This document shows, one piece after another, positions 34,755 through 42,959 of a stretch of DNA of 48,813 nucleotides. The translations under genes were made by a program, and so were the position numbers. The DNA is from Candidatus Omnitrophota bacterium (lineage in GTDB: Bacteria > Omnitrophota > Omnitrophia > Omnitrophales > Aquincolibacteriaceae). Where the stretch lies: assembly GCA_903856085.1 (NCBI GenBank), contig CAIOAT010000010.1, positions 1 to 48,813 on the forward strand, in the 5' to 3' direction. Below the pieces are notes generated by a model. That model did no database searches. It was not told the origin of the DNA and saw only the letters and a program-made list of their open reading frames with translations. The stretch's first letter is position 1, and each line of letters starts with the position of its first letter.

Positions 34755-37253
34755 TTACTTTGGAAGAACGACAGGGATGTCCCAAATATCTTTGGCATAC
34801 TCGACAATGGTCCGGTCGCTTGAGAATTTCCCCGACTTCGCCACATTGAGAATGGCCTTTTCGGTCCACTTCTCTTGATCCTGATATTCCTCTGAGATCC
34901 GGTCCTGCGCCGCGCAATACGCTTCAAAATCCGCGCAAACCAGATAAGGATCGGAAAACATCAGATTGTTCACGAGCGGGTCAAAGATCCCGGGCTCCAT
35001 GGGCGAAAAGAAATTGTTCTTCATCATGGACAGGATCTCTTTGAGACGCGGCGACTTCTCGATGAAAAAGTTCGGGTCATAACCGCGGCCTTTCAGCTCC
35101 TGAACCTCCTGGGTCTTCAGGCCAAACATGAAGATGTTCTCAGGTCCCACCGCCTCCGCAATCTCGATATTGGCCCCGTCGTGGGTCCCGATCGTGAGTG
35201 CGCCGTTCATCATGAACTTCATGCACCCAGTCCCTGAGGCTTCGGTCCCAGCTGTGGAAATCTGCTCGGAAAGGTCGCTAGCCGGAAAGATCTTTTCCGC
35301 CAAGGAAACTCGATAATTCTCCAGAAAAACGACCTTCAGCTTGTCCCGGTTCGCCTTGTCATGATTGATGACGTTCGCGGCATTATTGATGAACTTGATG
35401 ATGAGCTTCGCCATGAAATAACTTGGCGCAGCCTTCCCTGAAAAAATAAACGTTCTCGGCGTGATGGCCGCATTCGGATCCTCCCGCAATTTCAAATACT
35501 CTGAGATCGCGTAGAGAATAAAAAGGGTCTGGCGTTTGTATTCGTGCAACCGTTTGACCTGGACATCGAACATGGAACCGATATTGACTAGGATCCCCGT
35601 TTGTTGACGAATGATCTCGGCTAAAACCTTTTTATTGTCCTGCTTGACCTGCTGCCATTTTTTCTTCAGCAAGCGGTCTTTAATGAGAGGGGCCAGCTTC
35701 TCAAGTTCACAAAGGTTCTTCTCCCACCCGTTCCCGATCGCCTCGGTAAGCAGTTTGGAAAGAGGGCGGTTCGCCTTGATGAGCCAGCGCCGGTGCGAGA
35801 TCCCGTTCGTTTTGTTGTTGAACTTTTCGGGAAACACGTCAAAAAAATCTTTGAAAAGCTGTTCCCTCAGAAGCGTCGAATGCAATTCAGAAACTCCGTT
35901 GACGGAATGGGACCCGATAATCGCCAGATAGGCCATGCGGACCTTTTTTGGATTTCCCTCTTCGATCAAGGACATCCGCCCCAACCGGTCAGGATCGCCG
36001 GGATAGTGGGACGCGAGCTGCTTAAGAAACCGGTCATTGATCTCATAGACGATCTGCATATGGCGCGGCAAAAGTTTCTCGAACATCGGCACCGGCCAGC
36101 TTTCTAAAGCCTCGGGCATCACGGTGTGGTTGGTATAAGCGAAAGAGCGGACAGTCAGATCCCAAGCGGTGTCCCAATCCACCTGTTCCTCATCCAGGAG
36201 AATGCGCATGAATTCCACGATGGCAAGCGCAGGATGAGTGTCATTGAGCTGGATCACGGCCTTATCGGGAAAACTCTTAAAGAGGGCGTTATCTTCCTTG
36301 AAACGACGGATGATGTCGGTGATCGAAGCCGCGGTGAAGAAATATTCCTGCTTCAGCCGGAGCTCCCGCCCCATGGAGGTGGCATCATTGGGGTAAAGCA
36401 CTTTGGAGATATTCTCGGAGAACATCTTCTCGAAAACCGCATGCTCGTAATCGCCGTCATTGAAAAACTTGAAATCAAATTCTTCGGAACCCCGCGCGGA
36501 CCAAAGACGGAGCGTATTGACAACATCGTTGTGATACCCCGGCACCGGAATGTCGTAGGGCATCGCGATCACGTCCTCGGTATTGACCCATTCCACGCAA
36601 AGCCGTCCCCGCTTGTCGTGGTACATGTTCGTGTTGCCGTAGAATTTGATTTTCTGCGCATATTCGGGCCGCGCGAACTCCCAAGGATTACCGTGTTTGA
36701 GCCATTCATCGGGTGATTCGACTTGAAACCCATTAACGATCTTTTGATTGAAGATGCCGTAATCGTAGCGGATACCGTATCCGTGCGCTGGAATCCCAAG
36801 GGTAGCCATGGAATCAAGAAAACACGCGGCCAAACGTCCCAAACCACCGTTCCCGAGACCGGCGTCTACTTCTTCTTCTCGAATTTTCTCAATATCGAGT
36901 CCGAATTCCTCCAGCGCTTTCTGGGTCGGTTCCCAAAGCCCGAGATTCAGAACATAGCTGCCAAGGAGACGGCCGATCAGGAATTCCAGAGAAAGATAAT
37001 AGACACGTTTGAGATTATTTTTGTGGTAGCGCTGCTGGGTCTGGATCCACCGCTCGACCAACCGCTCCCGGAGCGCCATGCCGAGCGCCATAAAATTGTC
37101 ATGCGAGGTCGCAGTGTACTGGTCCTTACCAAGCCCGTACTGCAGACAGGAACTGAAGGATCTCTTGATCCCGTCCTTGGTCATGTCCTTATGCTCCAGC
37201 TGCCAAAGCTCTCGAGCCCCTTTTCCTTCTACCTTCTTTTTCTCACGCGGCAT
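34755..37253 (-). CDS. glgP: Glycogen/starch phosphorylase
   Basis: 832 residues from ATG 37253 (AGGAG 6 nt upstream; the longer GTG start at 37271 is less likely). It releases glucose-1-phosphate from glycogen or maltodextrin with PLP. Typical segments are YYLSLEFLIGRLL, VDAGLGNGGLGRLAACFLDSMATL and YGIRYDYGIF in the N-terminal half, QLNDTHPALAI, VQVKRLHEYKRQ, and the PLP lysine in STAGTEASGTGCMKFMMNGA. Lacking eukaryotic regulatory phosphorylation features, it is the plain bacterial form. It follows the GH13 gene by about 120 nt on the same strand, so the two likely serve alpha-glucan breakdown. Confidence 0.97.
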   Translation of the reverse strand: MPREKKKVEGKGARELWQLEHKDMTKDGIKRSFSSCLQYGLGKDQYTATSHDNFMALGMALRERLVERWIQTQQRYHKNNLKRVYYLSLEFLIGRLLGSYVLNLGLWEPTQKALEEFGLDIEKIREEEVDAGLGNGGLGRLAACFLDSMATLGIPAHGYGIRYDYGIFNQKIVNGFQVESPDEWLKHGNPWEFARPEYAQKIKFYGNTNMYHDKRGRLCVEWVNTEDVIAMPYDIPVPGYHNDVVNTLRLWSARGSEEFDFKFFNDGDYEHAVFEKMFSENISKVLYPNDATSMGRELRLKQEYFFTAASITDIIRRFKEDNALFKSFPDKAVIQLNDTHPALAIVEFMRILLDEEQVDWDTAWDLTVRSFAYTNHTVMPEALESWPVPMFEKLLPRHMQIVYEINDRFLKQLASHYPGDPDRLGRMSLIEEGNPKKVRMAYLAIIGSHSVNGVSELHSTLLREQLFKDFFDVFPEKFNNKTNGISHRRWLIKANRPLSKLLTEAIGNGWEKNLCELEKLAPLIKDRLLKKKWQQVKQDNKKVLAEIIRQQTGILVNIGSMFDVQVKRLHEYKRQTLFILYAISEYLKLREDPNAAITPRTFIFSGKAAPSYFMAKLIIKFINNAANVINHDKANRDKLKVVFLENYRVSLAEKIFPASDLSEQISTAGTEASGTGCMKFMMNGALTIGTHDGANIEIAEAVGPENIFMFGLKTQEVQELKGRGYDPNFFIEKSPRLKEILSMMKNNFFSPMEPGIFDPLVNNLMFSDPYLVCADFEAYCAAQDRISEEYQDQEKWTEKAILNVAKSGKFSSDRTIVEYAKDIWDIPVVLPK

Positions 37254-37339
37254 TTTAGCTCCTGCTGGCACTGCGTTATCTAAAAAACAACAAAAAAAGC
37301 AATGGAGACCGGACGTCTATCAAATAAGGCTTTGAACAG

Positions 37340-37372
37340 TCTAACAAACAAAACGCCAAGCTCAAAGCTCGG
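37340..37372 (-). terminator. Probable terminator between the GH13 gene and glgP
   Basis: CCAAGCT (37356-37362) and AGCTCGG (37366-37372) form a 7-bp stem with one wobble and a three-base loop. It is followed on the minus strand by TTTTGTTTG. It starts 3 nt after the GH13 stop codon. Confidence 0.55.
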
Positions 37373-37374
37373 TT

Positions 37375-38850
37375 TTAGGCCTTAAAGCCGAAGAGGTGAG
37401 CTTGCCAGGGCTGGAGATCGACATAAAACCCTTTTTGGAAGAGCTCTTCCCCGGTCCGGTCATAGACTTTGTCCGTCAAAGCGTCCCGGAACTGGATGAA
37501 AAATTGGCGATTCAGGAATCCTGGAAGACGGACGGACGCTTGCGCGCGAATGAGAGAATAATTGATCACGACCATCTTCCAATCCTTCCCAGAGCCCCAA
37601 AGCCAGACAAGGATCGCCTGGTAGGTCTCGTTCTTTTCCCACGGAGGACGGGTCTCAAGAAGCGTCCACTCCCCGTCATGGGTCGTGGATCCTTTGATGA
37701 ATTTCAGTAAACGACGGTAAATATTCGAGATCTCGGGATCGATCGGCTCCTTGGGCTCGCGCCGTAAATGGATCGGAGTGCGTATCCTCCGCCCCTCAAG
37801 CTGCCCATCCTGGAAGAACCGAAGACCCGGGATCGTTCCGGTGATCATGCCCGCGGCCTTGGATTTTTGTTTCCCGAAGTTTACGGTCGCACGTTCCTCA
37901 TCATGATTCTCGATGAAACGAAGGCATTTATTGCCATAGATCGGCTCCGCTCTCAAGTGATCGCGCACCGAGACCGGCGAATCAAAGAACATGCGGTCGT
38001 ACAAACGTTTGTCATACGTAAAATCAAAACCCAACTGCTGAAGCGGCCAATCCATATCCCAATAGACTTCTCCGATGAAAATGAAATTGGGCGAGAACTT
38101 CTTCACCTCCGGGATCACTTCGGCCCAGAACTCCGTAGCGGGACGAGTTTCCTGAATATGCTCCCCCCAAACCTTCTGGAAAATATCATTCAGTCCGAGC
38201 ATGGCCATATCGCAGCGAACGCCGTCAGCCACTCTCGCGATCTTGAGAAGTTCCTTGCGCCATGCCTCGCGCGCTTCCGCGGACCAGAAATTGATCTGCG
38301 CGGTGTCGATCCATGGCGCGAAATAGGGATCCCGGCCGTGCGCGATCTTTTTACCGTCAGCGGTAATAAAAGACCAGTCCGGATGCGCGCGCAAGGTCTC
38401 AGGACGGCAGGAAACGAATACCTCGGGATGTTCGACAGTCCAGGGATGATCAAAAGCAAGATGATTCGGAACAAAATCAAGGATCAGGGCGAGGCCCAAA
38501 CCGTTCAGTTTCATCTTCAGATGAAAAAGCTCCTCAGGCTTACCCAGATAGGGATCCAGTTCATAACCGTAGATGGCATAAGGAGAACCTGTGACATCCT
38601 CCTTCTTCCAATCCGGAAGGATCAGATCGTAAGCGCGGCAAAGACTGGGTTCTTTCGCAGCGTGGGCACGGGATCCCGGGCTGTGGGTCCACACCCCCAT
38701 AAGCCAGAGATAATCAAATCCCTGCTCCGCAAAGGACTTCCATTCCGCGGTCGGGACTGTCATGAGGGTCAAGCGTCGTCCGTATTTCTCGGACATCCGG
38801 GAGATAAAAAAGAAGGCGTTCAGCTCAAGAAGCTGTGGGTGTTTTCTCAT
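37375..38850 (-). CDS. GH13 alpha-amylase-family glycosidase
   Basis: 491 residues, cytosolic (no signal peptide). The four GH13 regions are all present: DFVPNH (125-130), VRCDMA with the nucleophile D214, IGEVYW with the acid E261, and IENHDEE with H316-D317. A C-terminal beta domain ends at QPWQAHLFGF. The substrate specificity (amylase, maltosyltransferase or trehalose-type) cannot be settled from these motifs. AAGGA precedes ATG 38850 at short spacing. Together with the downstream glgP it points to internal alpha-glucan metabolism. Confidence 0.93.
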   Translation of the reverse strand: MRKHPQLLELNAFFFISRMSEKYGRRLTLMTVPTAEWKSFAEQGFDYLWLMGVWTHSPGSRAHAAKEPSLCRAYDLILPDWKKEDVTGSPYAIYGYELDPYLGKPEELFHLKMKLNGLGLALILDFVPNHLAFDHPWTVEHPEVFVSCRPETLRAHPDWSFITADGKKIAHGRDPYFAPWIDTAQINFWSAEAREAWRKELLKIARVADGVRCDMAMLGLNDIFQKVWGEHIQETRPATEFWAEVIPEVKKFSPNFIFIGEVYWDMDWPLQQLGFDFTYDKRLYDRMFFDSPVSVRDHLRAEPIYGNKCLRFIENHDEERATVNFGKQKSKAAGMITGTIPGLRFFQDGQLEGRRIRTPIHLRREPKEPIDPEISNIYRRLLKFIKGSTTHDGEWTLLETRPPWEKNETYQAILVWLWGSGKDWKMVVINYSLIRAQASVRLPGFLNRQFFIQFRDALTDKVYDRTGEELFQKGFYVDLQPWQAHLFGFKA

Positions 38851-39011
38851 AGTCCTTTTCCTGTCATTCCTACAGCTAACGTTATCGGTCTCTTAACAAG
38901 TTTCCTGAGGAGAGCGAACCTGAAACGAATGTCACAGCCTGGTTTTTGAGCTATTACAGCATTTAGCAGTAGCTTTGGATTCGAAAGATTTTGTGCGAAA
39001 AATCGCAGCGT

Positions 39012-39417
39012 TGATAATTAGGCGTCCTGGTTTCGCTTTTGGATTTTAGATGAGAACCAGGGCTGCACTAATTTCCACTATAAAAATTAATGATAATTAG
39101 GCGTCCTGGTTTCGTTTTTGGATTTTAGATGAGAACCAGGGCTGCACTAATTTCCACTATAAAAATTAATGATAATTAGGCGTCCTGGTTTCGCTTTTGG
39201 ATTTTAGATGAGAACCAGGGCTGCACTAATTTCCATTGTAAAAATTAATGATAATTAGGCGTCCTGGTTTCGCTTTTGGATTTTAGATGAGAACCAGGGC
39301 TGCATTGATTTTCTATTTTTTTCTAATCGATAATCAAGCGTCCAAGCCTTTCCGTTCTTTTGAAAAATGACGCCTTGGACTGCACTAATTTCCACTATAA
39401 AAATTAATGATAATTAG
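39012..39417. repeat. Tandem array of five 79/80-bp hairpin repeats
   Basis: Units start at 39012, 39091, 39170, 39249 (79 bp each) and 39328 (80 bp), with a truncated sixth from 39408 that contains the TAA of the EAL gene. Units 1-4 differ at only a few bases. Each unit holds two alternating palindromes: P1, CCTGGTT/AACCAGG (39026-39032 with 39055-39061 in unit 1), and P2, CTAATT/AATTAG across unit joints. In the divergent unit 5, P1 becomes GTCCAAG/CTTGGAC and the joint P2 becomes TTGATT/AATCAA, so both stems are kept by paired changes. The stretch 38851-39011 before it holds only the GH13 leader. No ORF is supported here. Confidence 0.93.
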
Positions 39418-41567
39418 GCGAGGGTTTTTTTGGCGATATCACTCAAGAGGAACGGCGAGACGTCATCGACGGGGATGGGTTTACTGAAAAGGTAGCCTTG
39501 AATTATATCGCAACTCTGAGACCTCATGATCTCAAGCTGCTCCTTGGTCTCCACCCCTTCCGCAACAACATCCAGTTTTAAACTGTGCGCCATGGAAATG
39601 ATGGCCTGGGTGATGGCTTGGTCATCGGAATTGGTAGTCACATCGTCCACGAACGACTTGTCGATCTTGATCGTATCGATCGGGAATGTTTTGAGATACA
39701 TGAGCGAGGAATAGCCTGTTCCAAAATCGTCGATTGAAATATGCGCTCCCATATTCTTGAGCCGGCGAAGCGTCTGCGTAGTTTCCTCCAAACGATCCAT
39801 GATCGTGCTTTCCGTTAGCTCAAGGTCCAGACATTTGGGATCGATGCCGCTTTTCCGGATGGTGTCCCCGACCATATCCACCAAATTGGCATAGTGGAAT
39901 TGGCGGGCCGAAAGATTCACGGAGATCCGAAAAGATTGGAAACCTTGCTGGTCCCAAAGCTTCTTCTGCTCGCAGGCCGTCTTCAGGACCCATTCCCCGA
40001 TCGGATGGATGAGCCCCGTCTCCTCCGCGATCGGGATGAATTCCATCGGAGGAATGAACCCGAGATCCGGATGCTGCCAGCGGATCAACGCCTCGGCTCC
40101 GATCGTTTTCCCGGTTCGGAGATCCAGCTGAGGTTGATAATAAAGACGAAACTCCTTGCGTTCCAGGGCACGACGAAGACTGTTTTCAAGAACCAGACGT
40201 TCAAAACTATTATTGGCGATGGAGGAAGAAAAGAGCTGGAACCGGTCTTTACCCCGCTCCTTGGAGATGTGCATGGCTGCATCGGCATTCTTGATCAGGA
40301 TATCGCTCGTTTCCCCGTCGTTGGGGAAAATCGCGATCCCGATGCTGCAGCTTGTGAATAGCTCGTGCTCGTTGATAAGAAAGGGCGACTTAAAAGCCGT
40401 CAGAAGCTTATTGGCAACGTTCTCCGCGTCTTTAGTCTTTGCCACCCGCGGCAGCAGGATAATAAAAGCTCCTCCGCTGATACGCGTTATGGTATCGGAG
40501 TCAAAAAGCATCTTTACAAGCCGCGCGGAAACTGCCTTGATCAATTGGTCCCCGATGGGATGCCCCAAGGTATCGTTAATGCGCTTGAAATGGTCTAGGT
40601 CGAGAGCCAACACCGCTCCGCTCTCCTTCTTGCGCCGAGCCTGTTGGATAGCCTGATCCAGACGGTCAACAAAAAGATCCCGGTTCGGCAGATTCGTCAG
40701 GGCATCATAATAGACGAGCTGGTTGAAACGCTCCTTCTCCTTGGTCCGCTCCGTGGTATCGGAAATAACGCCGTCCACGTGCGTGACTCTCCCCTCCTCG
40801 TCCCGGACGGCACGTCCATGATCATGGACCCAGCGAAAATCCCCGTTCACGTGACGAACCCGGTAATCCACACTAAACAAAGCCCCTTCCCGTACAGCCT
40901 TTTCGAACGCATCCTGCACAAGCAGAAGGTCCTGAGGCAGGACTTTTTCAAAATAAGTGGCAATGCTCTGTCCCATGAACTCAGCCGCCGGAAGACCGGT
41001 GATGTCTCTGATCACGTCACTGATAAACTCCATTTTCCATTCCCCGGGTCCCACCAATTTATAGCGATAGACCGCACCCGGAATGTTCGAAACAAGGCTC
41101 CGGAACCTTTCATCTTTATCCTGAAGCGTCCGTTTGGAGCGCTCGTTCTCCTGATAATATTTTTGAAGTTGGGCCTGGGACTGATTGCGGCTGATGGCAT
41201 AACAGATGCTTTTAACCAGAAGTTCACGATCAAAACTTCCCTTAGTCAAATAATCCTGAGCCCCCCAGGCGATCGATTGCGCTGCAAGATCGTCATCATC
41301 GAGCGAGGTGAGAATGATGACCGGAACCGAAGGACACGCTTTGTGGACTGAAAGAAAAGTATTGAGCCCCTCGCTGTCGGGGAGCATCAGATCCAGGAGC
41401 ACCACATCAATGCCCCCCTCCCCAAGACGCTCAATCCCGGACTGCATGTGTTTGCTGCGTATAAGTTCAAAGGTAGGATCCCTGTTTTGGGACAAGCGTT
41501 CGTTCACCAGAATGAAATAATTCGGGTCATCCTCCACGACCAGAACCTTAAACGATTTTTTTTCCAT
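39414..41567 (-). CDS. REC-PAS-GGDEF-EAL protein, probable c-di-GMP phosphodiesterase
   Basis: 717 residues. Receiver domain (5-120) with phospho-acceptor D59 and lysine K109; PAS (about 152-278); GGDEF (about 285-445); EAL (about 460-710). The cyclase signature is degenerate: RISGGAF at 362-368 replaces R-x-S/G-G-D-E-F, so cyclase activity should be lost. The EAL catalytic set is intact: E492-A-L-I-R, N551, the ELTES loop near 583-587, D613-D614 in DDFGTGYSSL, KIDKSFV and EGVET. The inactive GGDEF may bind GTP as an allosteric site. It is a soluble response regulator whose cognate kinase is not adjacent. The stop codon lies within the tandem repeat. Confidence 0.95.
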   Translation of the reverse strand: MEKKSFKVLVVEDDPNYFILVNERLSQNRDPTFELIRSKHMQSGIERLGEGGIDVVLLDLMLPDSEGLNTFLSVHKACPSVPVIILTSLDDDDLAAQSIAWGAQDYLTKGSFDRELLVKSICYAISRNQSQAQLQKYYQENERSKRTLQDKDERFRSLVSNIPGAVYRYKLVGPGEWKMEFISDVIRDITGLPAAEFMGQSIATYFEKVLPQDLLLVQDAFEKAVREGALFSVDYRVRHVNGDFRWVHDHGRAVRDEEGRVTHVDGVISDTTERTKEKERFNQLVYYDALTNLPNRDLFVDRLDQAIQQARRKKESGAVLALDLDHFKRINDTLGHPIGDQLIKAVSARLVKMLFDSDTITRISGGAFIILLPRVAKTKDAENVANKLLTAFKSPFLINEHELFTSCSIGIAIFPNDGETSDILIKNADAAMHISKERGKDRFQLFSSSIANNSFERLVLENSLRRALERKEFRLYYQPQLDLRTGKTIGAEALIRWQHPDLGFIPPMEFIPIAEETGLIHPIGEWVLKTACEQKKLWDQQGFQSFRISVNLSARQFHYANLVDMVGDTIRKSGIDPKCLDLELTESTIMDRLEETTQTLRRLKNMGAHISIDDFGTGYSSLMYLKTFPIDTIKIDKSFVDDVTTNSDDQAITQAIISMAHSLKLDVVAEGVETKEQLEIMRSQSCDIIQGYLFSKPIPVDDVSPFLLSDIAKKTLA

Positions 41568-41854
41568 AAAAGAAACACCTCACCAAAGTCATCTTCTTAT
41601 AGCAATAGCTCAATATTTTATATTCTCATGCCTTCGTTATAAGCATAACACTATAATTAAAACATTCAAGAATATTTTATTGGTTTTTTAAAATATTTAC
41701 TTTTTTGCGTTAATAGAGCCTGTATAGATAAACTTATGAGTTGCAATGCTATATATTGATATATTTGATAGTTATTGCTATATGATTTATCTATTTATTT
41801 ACCATAGTATCCTTTTATTTTAAATAAGTATGTGTTAGGTTTCTTAGTAGGCAG
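41568..41854. promoter_or_regulatory. AT-rich divergent intergenic region with TATAGCA motifs
   Basis: This 287-nt gap separates the minus-strand EAL gene from the plus-strand secreted-protein gene and is very AT-rich. TTATAGCA (41597-41604), TGCTATAT (41747-41754) and TTGCTATA (41775-41782) repeat the motif seen at 151-181, and a GTTATAAGCATAAC near 41636-41649 is partly palindromic. It must hold both promoters; I cannot choose between several AT-rich -10 candidates. No ORF is supported. Confidence 0.45.
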
Positions 41855-42856
41855 ATGAAAAAGAGGGCGTTAAAAATGAGCCGAAGCGAAAAAACTCTAA
41901 TACTGGATTTGTCCATAAAGCAACTCACCGATCTGTTCCTCGCCATCTCGGTACTTTCCCTTATCAGTATTCCACTAGCACTCGCTGCCGAAAACCAGAC
42001 CTCCTTTGAAGGGAAGCCCGGTGCGCAGCGCACTGTCCCTGCGACAGCCCAGCAAGAGGCACAAAGTTCTTTGGAGAAGACTCTTGAGGCTCAACTGCCT
42101 AAAACCTCGGTTGATTTCTTGATGGAAAGATCCCCAACACTTTCAGAGGTTTCGACAACCGCTGCGCCGCAAAAAATGCCCGCGCCGACACCCGCACCCG
42201 AAACAACGCCTGCCGCACTACAGGCGCTGAAAGGCACAGCGCTTGAAAAAACCGAGGAAGTGGCCATGCTTGTTTCCGAACAATGCTCCCAAAGTGGCGA
42301 AGCGGCGGATGGGACGAACTCCTGCAAGCGTACATATTCGAACGGTCATCATGTCACCGTCCTCACCCAGAACGCGAACGAAGGCGATGAGTTAAAACAC
42401 CAAACGGTCATTGAAGAATATGACGAAGACAATACCCTTCTTTATAGGAAGACCATCCGCCACCGCGTAGATTTCAATTATCTGAAGGATCAAAAAGCTA
42501 AGGAAAAAGAATTTTTCGATATCATCTATCAACCGGCAGGCAGGAAAAGCACCCGTGAGCTCATGGTCTATGAGTTTTTCCTCGACACAGGGAAAGCCAA
42601 ATCCCTCTCCTGGACTCAGTACGCACAGATCGGGAATGAACCCAAGGCGGGGCTCGCCTATCATGCAGCACTACACTATGGCGCAGACGGCAGTCCGGAA
42701 CGCGGGATCGCGGAGCAATGGGACCACGGGAAAAAGACAGAGACCTTCATGAATTGGAGTCGACGTTCAAAAGGCTTCGCGACGCTGGACGAGGAGACCT
42801 GGGGACAATGGGAAGGCTGGATCCAGAACGTATCTCTACAGGCCTACTTACCTTAA
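41855..42856 (+). CDS. Secreted protein of unknown function, 333 aa
   Basis: An N-terminal leader of about 44 residues contains LFLAISVLSLISIPLALA, a long but plausible signal peptide with cleavage after ALA. Next comes a Pro/Thr/Ala-rich linker (about 85-125, APQKMPAPTPAPETTPAA). The C-terminal domain (about 140-333) has two cysteines (C143, C157 region, possible disulfide) and a beta-rich pattern with KHQTVIEEYDEDNTLLYRK. It ends in WGQWEGWIQNVSL. I do not recognise the family. The gene converges on the giant repeat-protein gene, and both share the strong hairpin between them. The downstream giant protein has a similar Pro-rich style, so an envelope role is possible. Confidence 0.78.
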   Translation: MKKRALKMSRSEKTLILDLSIKQLTDLFLAISVLSLISIPLALAAENQTSFEGKPGAQRTVPATAQQEAQSSLEKTLEAQLPKTSVDFLMERSPTLSEVSTTAAPQKMPAPTPAPETTPAALQALKGTALEKTEEVAMLVSEQCSQSGEAADGTNSCKRTYSNGHHVTVLTQNANEGDELKHQTVIEEYDEDNTLLYRKTIRHRVDFNYLKDQKAKEKEFFDIIYQPAGRKSTRELMVYEFFLDTGKAKSLSWTQYAQIGNEPKAGLAYHAALHYGADGSPERGIAEQWDHGKKTETFMNWSRRSKGFATLDEETWGQWEGWIQNVSLQAYLP

Positions 42857-42889
42857 ACTGTATTTAAAAGGCTACCACCCTCGCCCAAA

Positions 42890-42931
42890 ATAAAAACACC
42901 CGGCATTGCCCTCAGGGCTACACCGGGTGTC
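42890..42931 (-). terminator. Strong terminator between convergent genes
   Basis: ACACCCGG and CCGGGTGT form an 8-bp stem with an inner GCCC/GGGC hairpin. On the minus strand it is followed by TTTTTATTTT (42885-42895), so it ends the giant repeat gene. On the plus side it lacks a T-run but may still act on the secreted-protein gene. Confidence 0.85.
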
Positions 42932-42959
42932 TAAAAAATTCCTTAAAACTTCTTTGTTT

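Noticed and set aside
37768-38949. 393-residue plus-strand ORF over the GH13 gene
   Set aside because: Antisense shadow of a gene with all four GH13 motifs; its own sequence has no domain.
39012-39417. Integron attC-like sites (ATTAGGC boxes with bulged bases)
   Set aside because: The P2 arms GC(A)CTAAT and ATTAGGC resemble R boxes, but the stems are too short, the core is ATTAGGC rather than GTTAGGC, no cassette genes lie between units and no integrase is in view.
39012-39417. CRISPR array
   Set aside because: The whole unit is repeated with no unique spacers, and no cas gene is present.
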